From JBGTBQ01 sp041749275 (GTDB taxonomy: Bacteria; Acidobacteriota; Blastocatellia; Pyrinomonadales; Pyrinomonadaceae): a stretch of DNA of 27,816 nucleotides. The stretch spans positions 1-27,816 of the forward strand of contig JBGTBQ010000199.1 of the NCBI GenBank assembly GCA_041749275.1, in the 5' to 3' direction. The position numbers were made by a program, and so were the translations under genes. Shown here piece after piece: positions 1-7,649 of the stretch. How positions within the stretch are numbered: the first letter of the stretch is position 1; every line of letters starts with the position of its first letter. Below the pieces are notes generated by a model. It made no database searches. It was not told the DNA's origin and worked only from the letters and a program-made list of their open reading frames with translations.

Positions 1-1086
1 GTTTGGCGCGCCGAACGAGACGCCCACGTCGCGGGCGGTGCGGACGAGTTGGCTGTCGGGCGAGACGGTCTTGACGTTGGCGATGGCCTCGACGATGGGG
101 ACGGTCTTGATGTTGCCGGCCTGTAGGGCGACCATCACGCCGCGTTCGCCGCGCTTGATGGCGCGCACCGCCGTCGAGCCGAAGTTGGTGGCGAGCATGC
201 GGTCGAAGGCGTTGGGCGAGCCGCCGCGCTGCAAATGGCCGAGCACGACGCAGCGCGCCTCCTTGCCGGTCAGCCGCCCGATTTCGTGCGCGACCTGTGA
301 GCCGATGCCGCCGAGCCGGGGCGCTTTGTGGGCGTCGCCCATGTCCTGATAAACCTCCGTCCCCGTGATCTCCTTCGCGCCTTCGGCGACGACGATGATA
401 CTGAACTGCGAGTTGCCACGGTCACGCTCGGCGATCTTCTCCACGACCTTCTCCATGGAGAAGGGAATCTCCGGAATCAGAATCACGTCGGCGCCGCCCG
501 AGACGCCCGAATGCAGGGCGATCCAGCCCGCGTTGCGCCCCATCACTTCGAGCACCATCACGCGGTCGTGCGATTCGGCGGTGGTGTGCAGGCGGTCGAG
601 CGCCCATGTCGCCGTGTCGAGCGCGGTCATAAAACCGAAGGTGAGTTCGGTCGCGGCCAGATCGTTGTCAATCGTCTTCGGCACGCCGACGACATGGAAA
701 CCTCGCTGGTCGAATCCCGCCGCGATGCCGAGCGTGCCCTCGCCGCCGATAGCCATCAGCACGTCAATGCCGAGCCGTTGCAGATTGTCGAGCGCTTCGC
801 CATACACCTCATCGGGCGTCCGGACGCCGTCGTCGCCCTCGCGCACGGCGAAGGCGCCGCGATTGCGCGTGCCGAGGATGGTGCCGCCGCGCGGCAGCAG
901 GCCGCGCACGTGATTTGGCGTCAGCTCGCGCAGACGCGGCTCGCCCAGCAGTCCCTCAAAGCTATCCTCGATGCCGATCACGCGCAGGCCGTACTCGCCG
1001 GCGGCGGTCTTCACCGCTGCGCGGATCACGGCATTCAAGCCCGGCGCGTCGCCGCCGCCCGTCACCAGACCGATTGTCCGTACCAT
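1..1086 (-). CDS. pfkA: ATP-type 6-phosphofructokinase, C-terminal end cut by window edge
   Basis: Phosphorylates fructose 6-phosphate to fructose 1,6-bisphosphate in glycolysis. The reading frame is open from the ATG at 1086 to base 1, giving 362 residues without a stop; few residues are probably missing. Visible motifs: TGGGDAPGLNAVI at residues 9-21, GGEGT at 114-118 and PKTIDND at 136-142, followed by MGRNAGWIA. At the two positions that separate phosphoryl donors (E. coli 104 and 124) it has Gly and Lys, the combination of group III ATP-dependent enzymes such as those of actinomycetes. Start ATG is preceded by a weak GAAGG. The stop of the DUF4259 gene is 10 bases upstream on the same strand, so the two are probably co-transcribed. 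This enzyme differs at the donor site from the two paralogues at 1750 and 3168. The symbol is by family; donor specificity is inferred from motif. Confidence 0.9.
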   Translation of the reverse strand, partial: MVRTIGLVTGGGDAPGLNAVIRAAVKTAAGEYGLRVIGIEDSFEGLLGEPRLRELTPNHVRGLLPRGGTILGTRNRGAFAVREGDDGVRTPDEVYGEALDNLQRLGIDVLMAIGGEGTLGIAAGFDQRGFHVVGVPKTIDNDLAATELTFGFMTALDTATWALDRLHTTAESHDRVMVLEVMGRNAGWIALHSGVSGGADVILIPEIPFSMEKVVEKIAERDRGNSQFSIIVVAEGAKEITGTEVYQDMGDAHKAPRLGGIGSQVAHEIGRLTGKEARCVVLGHLQRGGSPNAFDRMLATNFGSTAVRAIKRGERGVMVALQAGNIKTVPIVEAIANVKTVSPDSQLVRTARDVGVSFGAPN

Positions 1087-1096
1087 CCTTCGCGCC

Positions 1097-1501
1097 TCAC
1101 TTCCGCAGTCTCGATTCGAGATCGCCGACGGCGTCGTACCACTCGCCCGCGCCCTCCGACTCGTCCCACACCTCTTTCATCTCCGAGTCCGTCCTGATTC
1201 GCGCCAGCGCCCGGAGCGCCGCCTCGACGAGATGCCGCTCCGGTTTGATGTGAGAACTGGCGAGGCACGCCTTCACATCTTCCGGCACCTCGGCGTCGGT
1301 CGCGCCTTTCAGCACGGCGACGATTTCCGCCGCGGCGACGGCGGCGCCGCACTCCGGCAGTTCAAGCTGATCGTCCTCGCTCGCGTCAGTCGCGGTCTTC
1401 AGCGCGGCGAAGATGACCGACTCTTCCGGGTCATCGCAGAAGTCCGCGAGCCAGTCCAACGCATCGTCGTTTTCAAAACTATCCGGTCCCCACGCGCCCA
1501 T
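1097..1501 (-). CDS. DUF4259 domain protein
   Basis: A 134-residue acidic protein beginning MGAWGPDSFENDDALDWL, the hallmark N-terminus of the DUF4259 family; its length also fits a single-domain member. No signal peptide or membrane segment is visible. Function is unknown for the family. Start is well supported: GGAGGTGA lies 7 bases upstream of the ATG. The gene ends 10 bases before the phosphofructokinase start on the same strand, so the two form an apparent operon reading leftward out of the window. The pairing may be chance; nothing in the sequence ties it to glycolysis. Confidence 0.82.
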   Translation of the reverse strand: MGAWGPDSFENDDALDWLADFCDDPEESVIFAALKTATDASEDDQLELPECGAAVAAAEIVAVLKGATDAEVPEDVKACLASSHIKPERHLVEAALRALARIRTDSEMKEVWDESEGAGEWYDAVGDLESRLRK

Positions 1502-1749
1502 CGAAGTTCACCTCCCGTCCGTGACCGAAGAGAGACGCCCCCCGCTTGCAGGTTGTTTGCGGTGTTGGAACGCCTCAAGGCTACATCCAACCCCGGCTGA
1601 TTTCAAGACGCTTGAGCCGGCGCGTATAAAAAAAACGGCGGAGCGCATTAATATTATTAAGCTCCGACCAGCTAACGCTCGCGGCGCGGTTTTCTGTACA
1701 ATCCGGCCTCCGGCATTAAACCTGTAAGAAAGAGGCGCGGCGGCTCAAC
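1502..1749. promoter_or_regulatory. divergent intergenic region between the DUF4259 gene and the first PPi-type PFK
   Basis: The 248-base gap separates two divergently read transcription units, so both promoters must lie here. It holds an AT-rich stretch at about 1625-1665 that contrasts with the surrounding GC-rich DNA. On the plus strand TACAAT at 1697-1702 is a plausible -10 box for the 1750 gene, but nothing like TTGACA is found about 17 bases upstream, so the assignment is weak. No convincing operator palindrome was seen. Confidence 0.35.
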
Positions 1750-3012
1750 ATGGCAACGAAGGAAGTTCTGGCGATACTCGTCGGCGGCGGCCCCGCCCCC
1801 GGCATCAACGCCGTCATCTCGGCGGCGGCCATCGAGGCCATCAACGAGGGCTTCGAGGTCGTCGGCGTGCAGGACGGTTTTAAATGGCTCATCCGCGAAG
1901 ATGCGTCGAAGTTGCGCCCGCTGAAAATCACGGACGTGTCGCGCATACACCTCAACGGCGGCTCCATCCTCGGCACCGCGCGCGACAACCCGACCAAGTC
2001 CGAGGAGGCCATTCGCGCGGTCGTCGAGACGCTGCAAGGCGCGGGCGTCACGCATCTCGTCACCATCGGCGGCGACGACACGGCGCTCTCTTCGAGCTTC
2101 GTCGCCGAACACTCGAACCACGAGATTCGCGTCGTCCACGTTCCCAAAACGATTGACAACGACCTGCCTTTGCCTCTGCACATCCCGACCTTCGGCTACC
2201 AGACGGCGCGGCATGTCGGCGTCGAGCTGGTCTACAATCTGATGGAGGACGCGCGCTCGACCAAACGCTGGTATGTCGTCGTGGCGATGGGGCGCAAGGC
2301 CGGTTTCCTCGCGCTCGGCATCGGCAAGGCGGCGGGCGCGACCCTCACGCTCATCGGCGAAGAGTTCGAGGGGCGCGCGACCGTCGCCTTCTCCGACATC
2401 TGCGACATCGTCGAGGGCGCAGTCATCAAGCGCCGCGCGCAGGGGCGCCACTACGGCGTGGCCGTCCTCGCCGAAGGACTCATCGAAAAACTCGACCCGG
2501 AGGAGTTGGCCGGCTTGGAGGACGTAGAGCGCGACGAACACGGCCACATCCGCTTCGCCGAAGTTGACCTCGCGCGAAAAGTCAAAGCCGAAGTGCAGGG
2601 TCGCCTCGCCGGGCGCGGCATTCGCCTGACCATCACCAACAAGAACATCGGCTACGAATTGCGCTGCGCCGACCCGATACCTTTCGACGCCTCCTACTGC
2701 CGCGACCTCGGTTACAGCGCGATTCGTTATCTGCGCGCGGGTGGCTCCGGCGCGCTCATCAGCATACAGGGCGGGCGCATGGCGCCCATCCCCTTCGCCG
2801 ACATCCGCGAGCCGGGCACGGGCAAGACGCGCGTCCGCCACGTCAACATCGAGAGCGAGGGCTACCGCGTCGCGCGCGAGTATATGATCCGATTAGAGCC
2901 GGACGACTTCAAAGATAATTACTGGATGACGAAGCTGGCCGCGGCGGGCAACATGACGGTGGAAGAGTTTAGAGAGAAGTTCGGTTACATGGGCGGGCAC
3001 ATTCCTTCGTAA
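1750..3012 (+). CDS. pfp: phosphofructokinase paralogue with PPi-dependent signature (first of tandem pair)
   Basis: Member of the phosphofructokinase A family, 420 residues. N-terminal GGGPAPGINAVI (12-23), donor-site GGDDT (107-111, Asp110) and PKTIDND (132-138, Lys133). Asp at the E. coli 104 position blocks the ATP alpha-phosphate, and Lys at 124 is found in PPi enzymes; together they are the accepted signature of pyrophosphate-dependent 6-phosphofructokinase (Moore, Kemp and colleagues). The enzyme would reversibly convert fructose 6-phosphate and PPi to fructose 1,6-bisphosphate and phosphate. Start: ATG at 1750, with only a poorly spaced AGAGG 14 bases upstream. It is followed after 155 bases, filled by a long inverted repeat, by a close paralogue. 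Donor specificity is an inference from two residues; the alternative is an ATP enzyme. Confidence 0.88.
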   Translation: MATKEVLAILVGGGPAPGINAVISAAAIEAINEGFEVVGVQDGFKWLIREDASKLRPLKITDVSRIHLNGGSILGTARDNPTKSEEAIRAVVETLQGAGVTHLVTIGGDDTALSSSFVAEHSNHEIRVVHVPKTIDNDLPLPLHIPTFGYQTARHVGVELVYNLMEDARSTKRWYVVVAMGRKAGFLALGIGKAAGATLTLIGEEFEGRATVAFSDICDIVEGAVIKRRAQGRHYGVAVLAEGLIEKLDPEELAGLEDVERDEHGHIRFAEVDLARKVKAEVQGRLAGRGIRLTITNKNIGYELRCADPIPFDASYCRDLGYSAIRYLRAGGSGALISIQGGRMAPIPFADIREPGTGKTRVRHVNIESEGYRVAREYMIRLEPDDFKDNYWMTKLAAAGNMTVEEFREKFGYMGGHIPS

Positions 3013-3035
3013 CATGAGTCTGTGCAGACGTGATA

Positions 3036-3127
3036 TTCACCACCGAGACACAGAGGACACGGAGACAGCACAGAGAAGAAGTAAAAACTCTGTGCACCCT
3101 CCGTGCTCTCCGTGTCTCGGTGGTGAA
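3036..3127. repeat. long imperfect inverted repeat between the two PFK genes
   Basis: Left arm 3036-3075 and right arm 3088-3127 are 40 bases each and match in inverted orientation at about 34 positions, around a 12-base loop. The arms are built of the words CACCGAGACACAG, CACGGAG and GCACAGAG. A related vocabulary occurs in the hairpin at 12230-12371 (and loosely at 4809-4886). The hairpin could attenuate transcription or stabilise the upstream mRNA, but its form is that of a dispersed intergenic repeat family, not a classic terminator: no T-run follows. Confidence 0.8.
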
Positions 3128-3167
3128 AACCAATGCGCGCGACACTCAACTGAATTGCTAAACGAAC

Positions 3168-4412
3168 ATGTCTATCAAACGCATCGGCATCCTCGTCGGC
3201 GGCGGCCCCGCGCCGGGCACGAACGGCGTCATCTCGGCGGTCGCCATCGAGGCCGTCAAGGCGGGCTGCACGCCCATCGGTTTTCACGACGGCTTCGAGT
3301 GGCTGGTTGACCGCTACACGGACGAGCAGCACGAGATGACGATTGACGAAGTGTCGCGCATCCACTTCGACGGCGGCGTCTACCTCGGCACGTCGCGCGC
3401 CGACGTGACGCGCGACCCGGAGTCTCTGGAGAACGCCGTCGCCGCGCTCCGCAAGCTCGGCATCGAGGCGCTCGTCACCATCGGCGGCGACGACGTGGTG
3501 CGTAGTTCCGCCGCCATCGAGCGCACCACCGGAGGCGCGATTCGCGTCGCGCAGGTTCCGAAGACGATTGATAACGACCTGTGGCTGCCGCTGCCCGTCG
3601 CCACGCTCGGCTACGAGACGGCGCGGCATGTCGGCGTCGAGTTGGTCGAGCGTCTGATGGAGGACGCGAAGACGACGGGGCGCTGGTACTTCGGCGTGAC
3701 GATGGGACGGCCTACCGGCCACCTCACGCTCGGCATCGGCAAGGCCGCGAGCGCCACCTGCACCATCATCCCCGAAGAGTTCAGCGCGGGCGCCATCTCG
3801 CTCGACGACATCTCGGACATCGTCGAGGGCGCGATCATCAAACGGCGCGCGATGGGGCGCAATTACGGCGTCGTGCTGCTCGCCGAAGCGCTGGTGCAAT
3901 ACTTCGACCCGCGCGAGGTCGCCGAGTTGCGCGACGTTGACCGCGACGCACAGGGCAACATCCGCGTCGCCGAGATTGACCTCGGTCGGAAAGTGAAAAG
4001 CGAGGTGCAGCTCCGGCTCGAACGACGCGGCATCAAGGTCACTGTCGTGGACAAGACCATCGGCTACGAGTTGCGGTGCGCGCCGCCGATTCCCTTCGAC
4101 GCCGAGTACGCGCGCGACCTCGGCTACGCCGCCTTCAAACATCTCTACGACGGCGGCCCCAGCGCGCTCATCACGACGCAGGGCGGAGAATCGCTCGCCG
4201 TCCCGCTCGAAGAGGTGATTGACCCCGCCACGGGGCGCGGGCGCCTGCGCCACGTGGATGTTGACACGGAGAGCTACCAAGTCGCGCGCGACTACATGAT
4301 GCGAATCGGAAAGAAAGATTTTCAAGACGAAGCATGGACGGCGAAGCTCGCCGAAGCCGGCGGCCTCACCCGCGAAGAGTTCATGTCGCGCTTCGGCAAG
4401 TTCGCGCAATAG
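3168..4412 (+). CDS. pfp: phosphofructokinase paralogue with PPi-dependent signature (second of tandem pair)
   Basis: A 414-residue paralogue of the preceding gene with the same architecture: GGGPAPGTNGVI (11-22), GGDDV (107-111, Asp109 at the ATP-discriminating site, counting the motif's first Asp as 109) and PKTIDND (131-137, Lys132). The Asp/Lys pair again predicts PPi as phosphoryl donor. Conservation extends over the full length, including the TxGYETARHVGVELV helix and the MGRxxGxLxLGIGKAA substrate-binding segment, so neither copy looks degraded. Start ATG at 3168 has no clear ribosome-binding site in front of it. The two proteins could be isozymes or subunits of a hetero-oligomer, as known for plant alpha/beta PPi enzymes; both seem catalytically complete here. 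Followed by the repeat island at 4436-4886. Confidence 0.88.
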   Translation: MSIKRIGILVGGGPAPGTNGVISAVAIEAVKAGCTPIGFHDGFEWLVDRYTDEQHEMTIDEVSRIHFDGGVYLGTSRADVTRDPESLENAVAALRKLGIEALVTIGGDDVVRSSAAIERTTGGAIRVAQVPKTIDNDLWLPLPVATLGYETARHVGVELVERLMEDAKTTGRWYFGVTMGRPTGHLTLGIGKAASATCTIIPEEFSAGAISLDDISDIVEGAIIKRRAMGRNYGVVLLAEALVQYFDPREVAELRDVDRDAQGNIRVAEIDLGRKVKSEVQLRLERRGIKVTVVDKTIGYELRCAPPIPFDAEYARDLGYAAFKHLYDGGPSALITTQGGESLAVPLEEVIDPATGRGRLRHVDVDTESYQVARDYMMRIGKKDFQDEAWTAKLAEAGGLTREEFMSRFGKFAQ

Positions 4413-4435
4413 ATCAGATTTCACTTGGCGGCATG

Positions 4436-4509
4436 GGTCAGAACCGCCTGCGGTAGCGGGCGGGTCTAACGCACCTCAGACCCGCCCGCTACCGCAGGCG
4501 GTTCTGACC
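4436..4509. repeat. perfect 32-bp inverted repeat
   Basis: Arms 4436-4467 and 4478-4509 are exact reverse complements, 32 bases each, with a 10-base loop. It lies 23 bases after the stop of the second PPi-type PFK gene. It could end that transcript, though no T-run follows on the plus strand. A perfect arm of this length suggests a recently formed or actively maintained repeat element. Confidence 0.9.
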
Positions 4510-4535
4510 TAATCGCCGTCAGTATACTGTTCTTT

Positions 4536-4733
4536 AGAGCGTGTCTAAAAAGTCAGCTTGGAGTCAGCTCCGTCAGGAGCGGAATGTTTGTAGCACGCAG
4601 CCAGCCCTGAGAGATGCAGCTCCGTCAGGAGCGGAATGTGGACGCTGCCGCCCCTCCGGGGCTGAGAGGGGCACAGAGAACGCCTGCGAGCTACAAACAT
4701 TTCGCCCCTAGCGGGGCTTTTTAGACACGCTCT
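4536..4733. mobile_element. 198-bp MITE-like element with 17-bp terminal inverted repeats
   Basis: AGAGCGTGTCTAAAAAG at 4536-4552 is the exact reverse complement of 4717-4733. Inside are two direct copies of a 23-base unit starting CAGCTCCGTCAGGAGC (4565-4587 and 4617-4639), a further 12-bp inverted pair (AATGTTTGTAGC at 4583-4594 and its complement at 4690-4701), and short GC palindromes (CCCCTCCGGGG, CCCCTAGCGGGG). No open reading frame of note is present, so it would need a transposase in trans. Flanks are T-rich, TTT on the left and TTAA on the right, so a short target duplication cannot be fixed from one copy. Confidence 0.72.
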
Positions 4734-4808
4734 TAAACCGATCTAAACCGTCTTGCACGCACGTCAACTCTCGCATTCACTCGAACCTCATGGATGCGTG
4801 GCCGGCGG

Positions 4809-4886
4809 GATTAACCACAAAGGCGCGCAGACGCAAAGAGAAGTTTACGCATTCCTCTTTGTGTCTGCGCGCTTTTGTGGTTAATC
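4809..4886. repeat. 32-bp inverted repeat just upstream of the rRNA methyltransferase gene
   Basis: Arms 4809-4840 and 4855-4886 pair over 32 positions around a 14-base loop. The only two differences become G-U pairs in plus-strand RNA, so the transcript would be fully paired. The element ends 28 bases before the ATG at 4915 and 7 bases before the alternative GTG at 4894. It may influence translation of that gene, or may simply be a dispersed repeat like the one at 3036. Confidence 0.82.
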
Positions 4887-4914
4887 TTTTCCCGTGCCTC
4901 CTTCTGACAATTCG

Positions 4915-6084
4915 ATGAATCACCCGTCAGTCATCATCTCGCGGCGCGGAGCGGAACGCATACGCGCCGGGCATCTGTGGATTTATCGCAGCGACGTGCG
5001 CGACGCGGAACGCGCACCGGGCGGCGCGGTTGTCTCCGTGCGCGACGAGCGGGGCCGCGCGGTCGGTCAGGCGCTCTACAGCGACCGCTCGGAGATCGCG
5101 CTCAGACTGTTGACGACGAGCGACGAGCCGATTGGCCGCGAATGGTGGCGCGGGCGTCTGCGTGAAGCGGCGGAGAGAAGGCGCGGCGTCGCGCGCGAGG
5201 CTGATGCCTACCGTCTGATTTATTCCGAAGGCGACCTGCTGCCCTCGCTTATCGTTGACCGCTACGCGGATGTGCTCGTCGTGCAGACGCTCTCGCAGGG
5301 GACGGACGCGATTAAAGGGATGCTCGTCGAGCTGCTCGTCGAGGAGTTCAGCCCGCGCGCCATCATCGAGCGCAACGACGTGCGCGTCCGCCTGCTCGAA
5401 GGTTTGCCGTCGCGCGCCGGGGTGCTCTATGGCGAGCCGCCGACGGAGATGGAGGTCGTGCAGCACGGCGTCCGCTTCCTCGTCGCCCCGCTCGCGGGAC
5501 AGAAGACCGGCGCCTTCCTCGACCAGCGCGAGAACCACCTCGCGGCCAAGTCTTACGCGCGGGGCCGCGCGCTCGACTGCTTCACCTTCAACGGCGGCTT
5601 TGCCTTGAGCATCGCGCCCGCGTGTGAGAGCGTGCTGGCGTTCGACATCTCGGCGGAGGCGGTTGCCGCCGCGCGGCGCAACGCCGAACTGAACGGCGCG
5701 ATGAACGTCGAAGTCCGCGAGGCCAACGTCTTCGACGCGCTGCGCGAGCTTGAATCGGCGGGCGAGCGCTTCGACACCGTCATCCTCGACCCGCCCGCCT
5801 TCGCCAAGAACCGCGCGAGCGTCGCGGCGGCGGCGCGTGGCTACAAAGAGATCAACCTGCGCGCACTGAAACTGCTCAACGCGGGCGGCGTGCTCGTCAC
5901 CTCCACCTGCTCGTACCACATGACCGAGCAGATGTTCCTCGACATGCTCGCCGAGGCCGCCGCCGACGCGCGTCGCCGCGTGCAACTTGTCGAACGGCGC
6001 ACGCAGGCGCGCGACCACCCCATCCTCGCCGGCGTTTCCGAAACGCTCTATCTGAAGTGCGTCATCGCGCGTGTGATCGAGTGA
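4915..6084 (+). CDS. class I SAM-dependent rRNA methyltransferase, RlmI-like
   Basis: Predicted to methylate a cytosine C5 in 23S rRNA, as E. coli RlmI (YccW, m5C1962) does. From ATG 4915 the protein has 389 residues, close to RlmI's 396. An N-terminal PUA-like RNA-binding domain (about 1-75, RRGAERIRAGHLWIY) is followed by the Rossmann methyltransferase domain: LDQRENH at 202-208, SAM motif I DCFTFNGG at 221-228, catalytic-loop DPPAFAK at 292-298, and STCSYHM near 330-336 carrying a Cys. An in-frame GTG at 4894 would add seven residues; neither start has a clear ribosome-binding site, and the ATG begins nearer the PUA domain. The target base is assumed by family. Confidence 0.85.
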   Translation: MNHPSVIISRRGAERIRAGHLWIYRSDVRDAERAPGGAVVSVRDERGRAVGQALYSDRSEIALRLLTTSDEPIGREWWRGRLREAAERRRGVAREADAYRLIYSEGDLLPSLIVDRYADVLVVQTLSQGTDAIKGMLVELLVEEFSPRAIIERNDVRVRLLEGLPSRAGVLYGEPPTEMEVVQHGVRFLVAPLAGQKTGAFLDQRENHLAAKSYARGRALDCFTFNGGFALSIAPACESVLAFDISAEAVAAARRNAELNGAMNVEVREANVFDALRELESAGERFDTVILDPPAFAKNRASVAAAARGYKEINLRALKLLNAGGVLVTSTCSYHMTEQMFLDMLAEAAADARRRVQLVERRTQARDHPILAGVSETLYLKCVIARVIE

Positions 6085-6112
6085 GGGCCGCGCCGCGCGA
6101 GGCCGCCCGCCA

Positions 6113-6141
6113 TTGTTTTCTCCCGCCGCCTGAAAGATAAT
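6113..6141 (+). promoter_or_regulatory. candidate sigma-70-type promoter for the ASK1-like gene
   Basis: TTGTTT at 6113-6118 and GATAAT at 6136-6141 are separated by 17 bases. The -10 matches consensus at five of six positions, the -35 at three. It lies in the 152-base gap after the methyltransferase stop and predicts a leader of about 90 bases. Confidence 0.4.
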
Positions 6142-6236
6142 TCTCGCGCCGCAAGGCTTCACGACGAACTTCTTCATCCCGCGCCGGCGTGCGGGACTCT
6201 CAACAGTTTCTTGCCTTCACCGAGGGAGACTTAACG

Positions 6237-7598
6237 ATGCCAGAAAAAAAGACCTGCTTTGTAGTGATGGGTTTCGGCGAGAAGGTTGACTTCGAGTCGG
6301 GGCGCAAGCTGAACCTCGACGCGAGCTACCGGAACCTCATTAAGCCCGCCATCGAAGAGGCCGGGCTGGAGTGCATCCGCGCCGACGAGATCACACACTC
6401 CGGCGTGATAGACGTTCCGATGTACAAGCAGCTTCTGCTCGCTGATGTGGTGGTCGCGGATGTGTCCACGGCCAACAGCAACGCCTTCTACGAACTCGGC
6501 GTGCGCCACGCCCTGCGCCCCTCCACCACCATCATCATCTCTGAGGACAAATTCAAGTTCCCGTTCGACATCGGCCACATCGTTGTCCGCACCTACAAAC
6601 ATCTCGGCGAAGACATCGGGGTCTCCGAGGCGAAGAAGTTCACCGCCGAACTCAAGCAGGCCGTCACCGACATCCTCAAGAAAGAGCCGCCCGACGACGA
6701 CAGCCCTGTCTACACCTTTCTCCACGGGTTGCGGCGTCTGAAACTGCCCGACGACCTGAACGCCGTCGCCGCCGCCGCGCGCGCCGCGACGGCGCCGGAC
6801 GAAGGCGTCCCGCCCGCCCCCGATCAGACGCACGGCGCGCTGATGCGGCAGGTGGACGAAGCGCAAAAGGAAGGTAATTTCGAAAAGGCCAAGGCGCTGC
6901 TCGGGGCCATCCATGCGATGAGGCCGGACGACTCCTACATCGTTCAACGCCTTGCGCTCGTCACCTATAAGGCGAAGCACAAAACACCGGAGGCGGAGAT
7001 CGCGGCGCTCAGGGAAGCGTGCGACCTGCTCTCCACGCTGAACCCCGAAACCTCCAACGATACCGAGACGCTCGGCCTGTGGGGGGCGGTGCATAAGCGG
7101 CTCTGGGACAAGGCGCGGGACACGGTCGCTCTCGACAAGGCAATCCGCAGTTACGAGCGAGGATTCTATCTTCGCAACGACTACTACAACGGCATCAACT
7201 TCGCCTTCCTGCTCAACGTTCGGGCCGCCCACGTCGCCGACCGCGCGGAAGCCATCGCCGACTTCGTACAGGCGCGTCGCGTGCGTGAGGAAGTGGTCGC
7301 TATCTGCGACGAATGGCTTGAGACCAGCCAGCCGGCGCTGCGGGCCTTTTCGTCCGGTTTCGAGAGCGGGATAGCGGACGAAAAATACCTGCTGGGTCAC
7401 AGGTACTGGGTCACGGCGTCGAAGGCGGAGGCGTATCTGGGGATGGGGAAGACGGCGGAGGCGAAGAAGGTTTACGAAGATGCTTACTCGCTCGCGCCCG
7501 AACTCTGGATGATAGATACCACGAAGGAACAGCGCGCGAAGCTTGAGGGGCTGCTCGCCCAATCGCCCTTGCGCTACGTCAAAGCGGACGGCGAATAG
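6237..7598 (+). CDS. deoxyribosyltransferase-like (DRHyd) and TRAFs-binding domain protein, bacterial ASK1-like
   Basis: A 453-residue cytosolic protein. Residues 1-120 form a nucleoside 2-deoxyribosyltransferase-like domain: KKTCFVVMGFG at the start, IRADEITHSGVIDVPM at 48-62, and VVADVSTANSNAFYELG at 72-88, where Glu86 of FYELG matches the catalytic Glu of the superfamily. Residues from about 185 to the end are helical repeats, as in the TRAFs-binding (DUF4071) region of animal MAP3K5/ASK1. Bacterial proteins of this build have been proposed by Burroughs and Aravind as prokaryotic conflict-system components that cleave or bind nucleotides and as forerunners of the ASK signalosome. Start: GAGGGAG lies 8 bases before ATG 6237, better than an upstream start at 6189. 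No kinase domain is present. The role in defence is inferred; activity is unknown. Confidence 0.82.
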   Translation: MPEKKTCFVVMGFGEKVDFESGRKLNLDASYRNLIKPAIEEAGLECIRADEITHSGVIDVPMYKQLLLADVVVADVSTANSNAFYELGVRHALRPSTTIIISEDKFKFPFDIGHIVVRTYKHLGEDIGVSEAKKFTAELKQAVTDILKKEPPDDDSPVYTFLHGLRRLKLPDDLNAVAAAARAATAPDEGVPPAPDQTHGALMRQVDEAQKEGNFEKAKALLGAIHAMRPDDSYIVQRLALVTYKAKHKTPEAEIAALREACDLLSTLNPETSNDTETLGLWGAVHKRLWDKARDTVALDKAIRSYERGFYLRNDYYNGINFAFLLNVRAAHVADRAEAIADFVQARRVREEVVAICDEWLETSQPALRAFSSGFESGIADEKYLLGHRYWVTASKAEAYLGMGKTAEAKKVYEDAYSLAPELWMIDTTKEQRAKLEGLLAQSPLRYVKADGE

Positions 7599-7649
7599 AG
7601 CGCCGCGTGTCGTCGCGGCCCGGACCGCGCGGGGCTGACGCGGATTGCC

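Larger units (their letters stand above)
4413..4914. other. gene-free repeat island
   Basis: This 502-base stretch between the second PPi-type PFK and the methyltransferase has no supported gene. It holds three separate structured elements (4436-4509, 4536-4733, 4809-4886). Between 4734 and 4808 nothing recognisable was seen. A TATACT at 4523-4528 resembles a -10 box but lacks a matching -35. Confidence 0.8.

Noticed and set aside
328..1197. Plus-strand frames opposite the ATP-type PFK
   Set aside because: The minus-strand frame carries complete PFK motifs; these are shadows.
2985..4424. Long minus-strand frame of 479 codons opposite the second PPi-type PFK gene
   Set aside because: It mirrors the codon periodicity of a clear plus-strand PFK, is rich in Arg, Asp and Ala, shows no family motif, and its N-terminal part reads through the repeat region.
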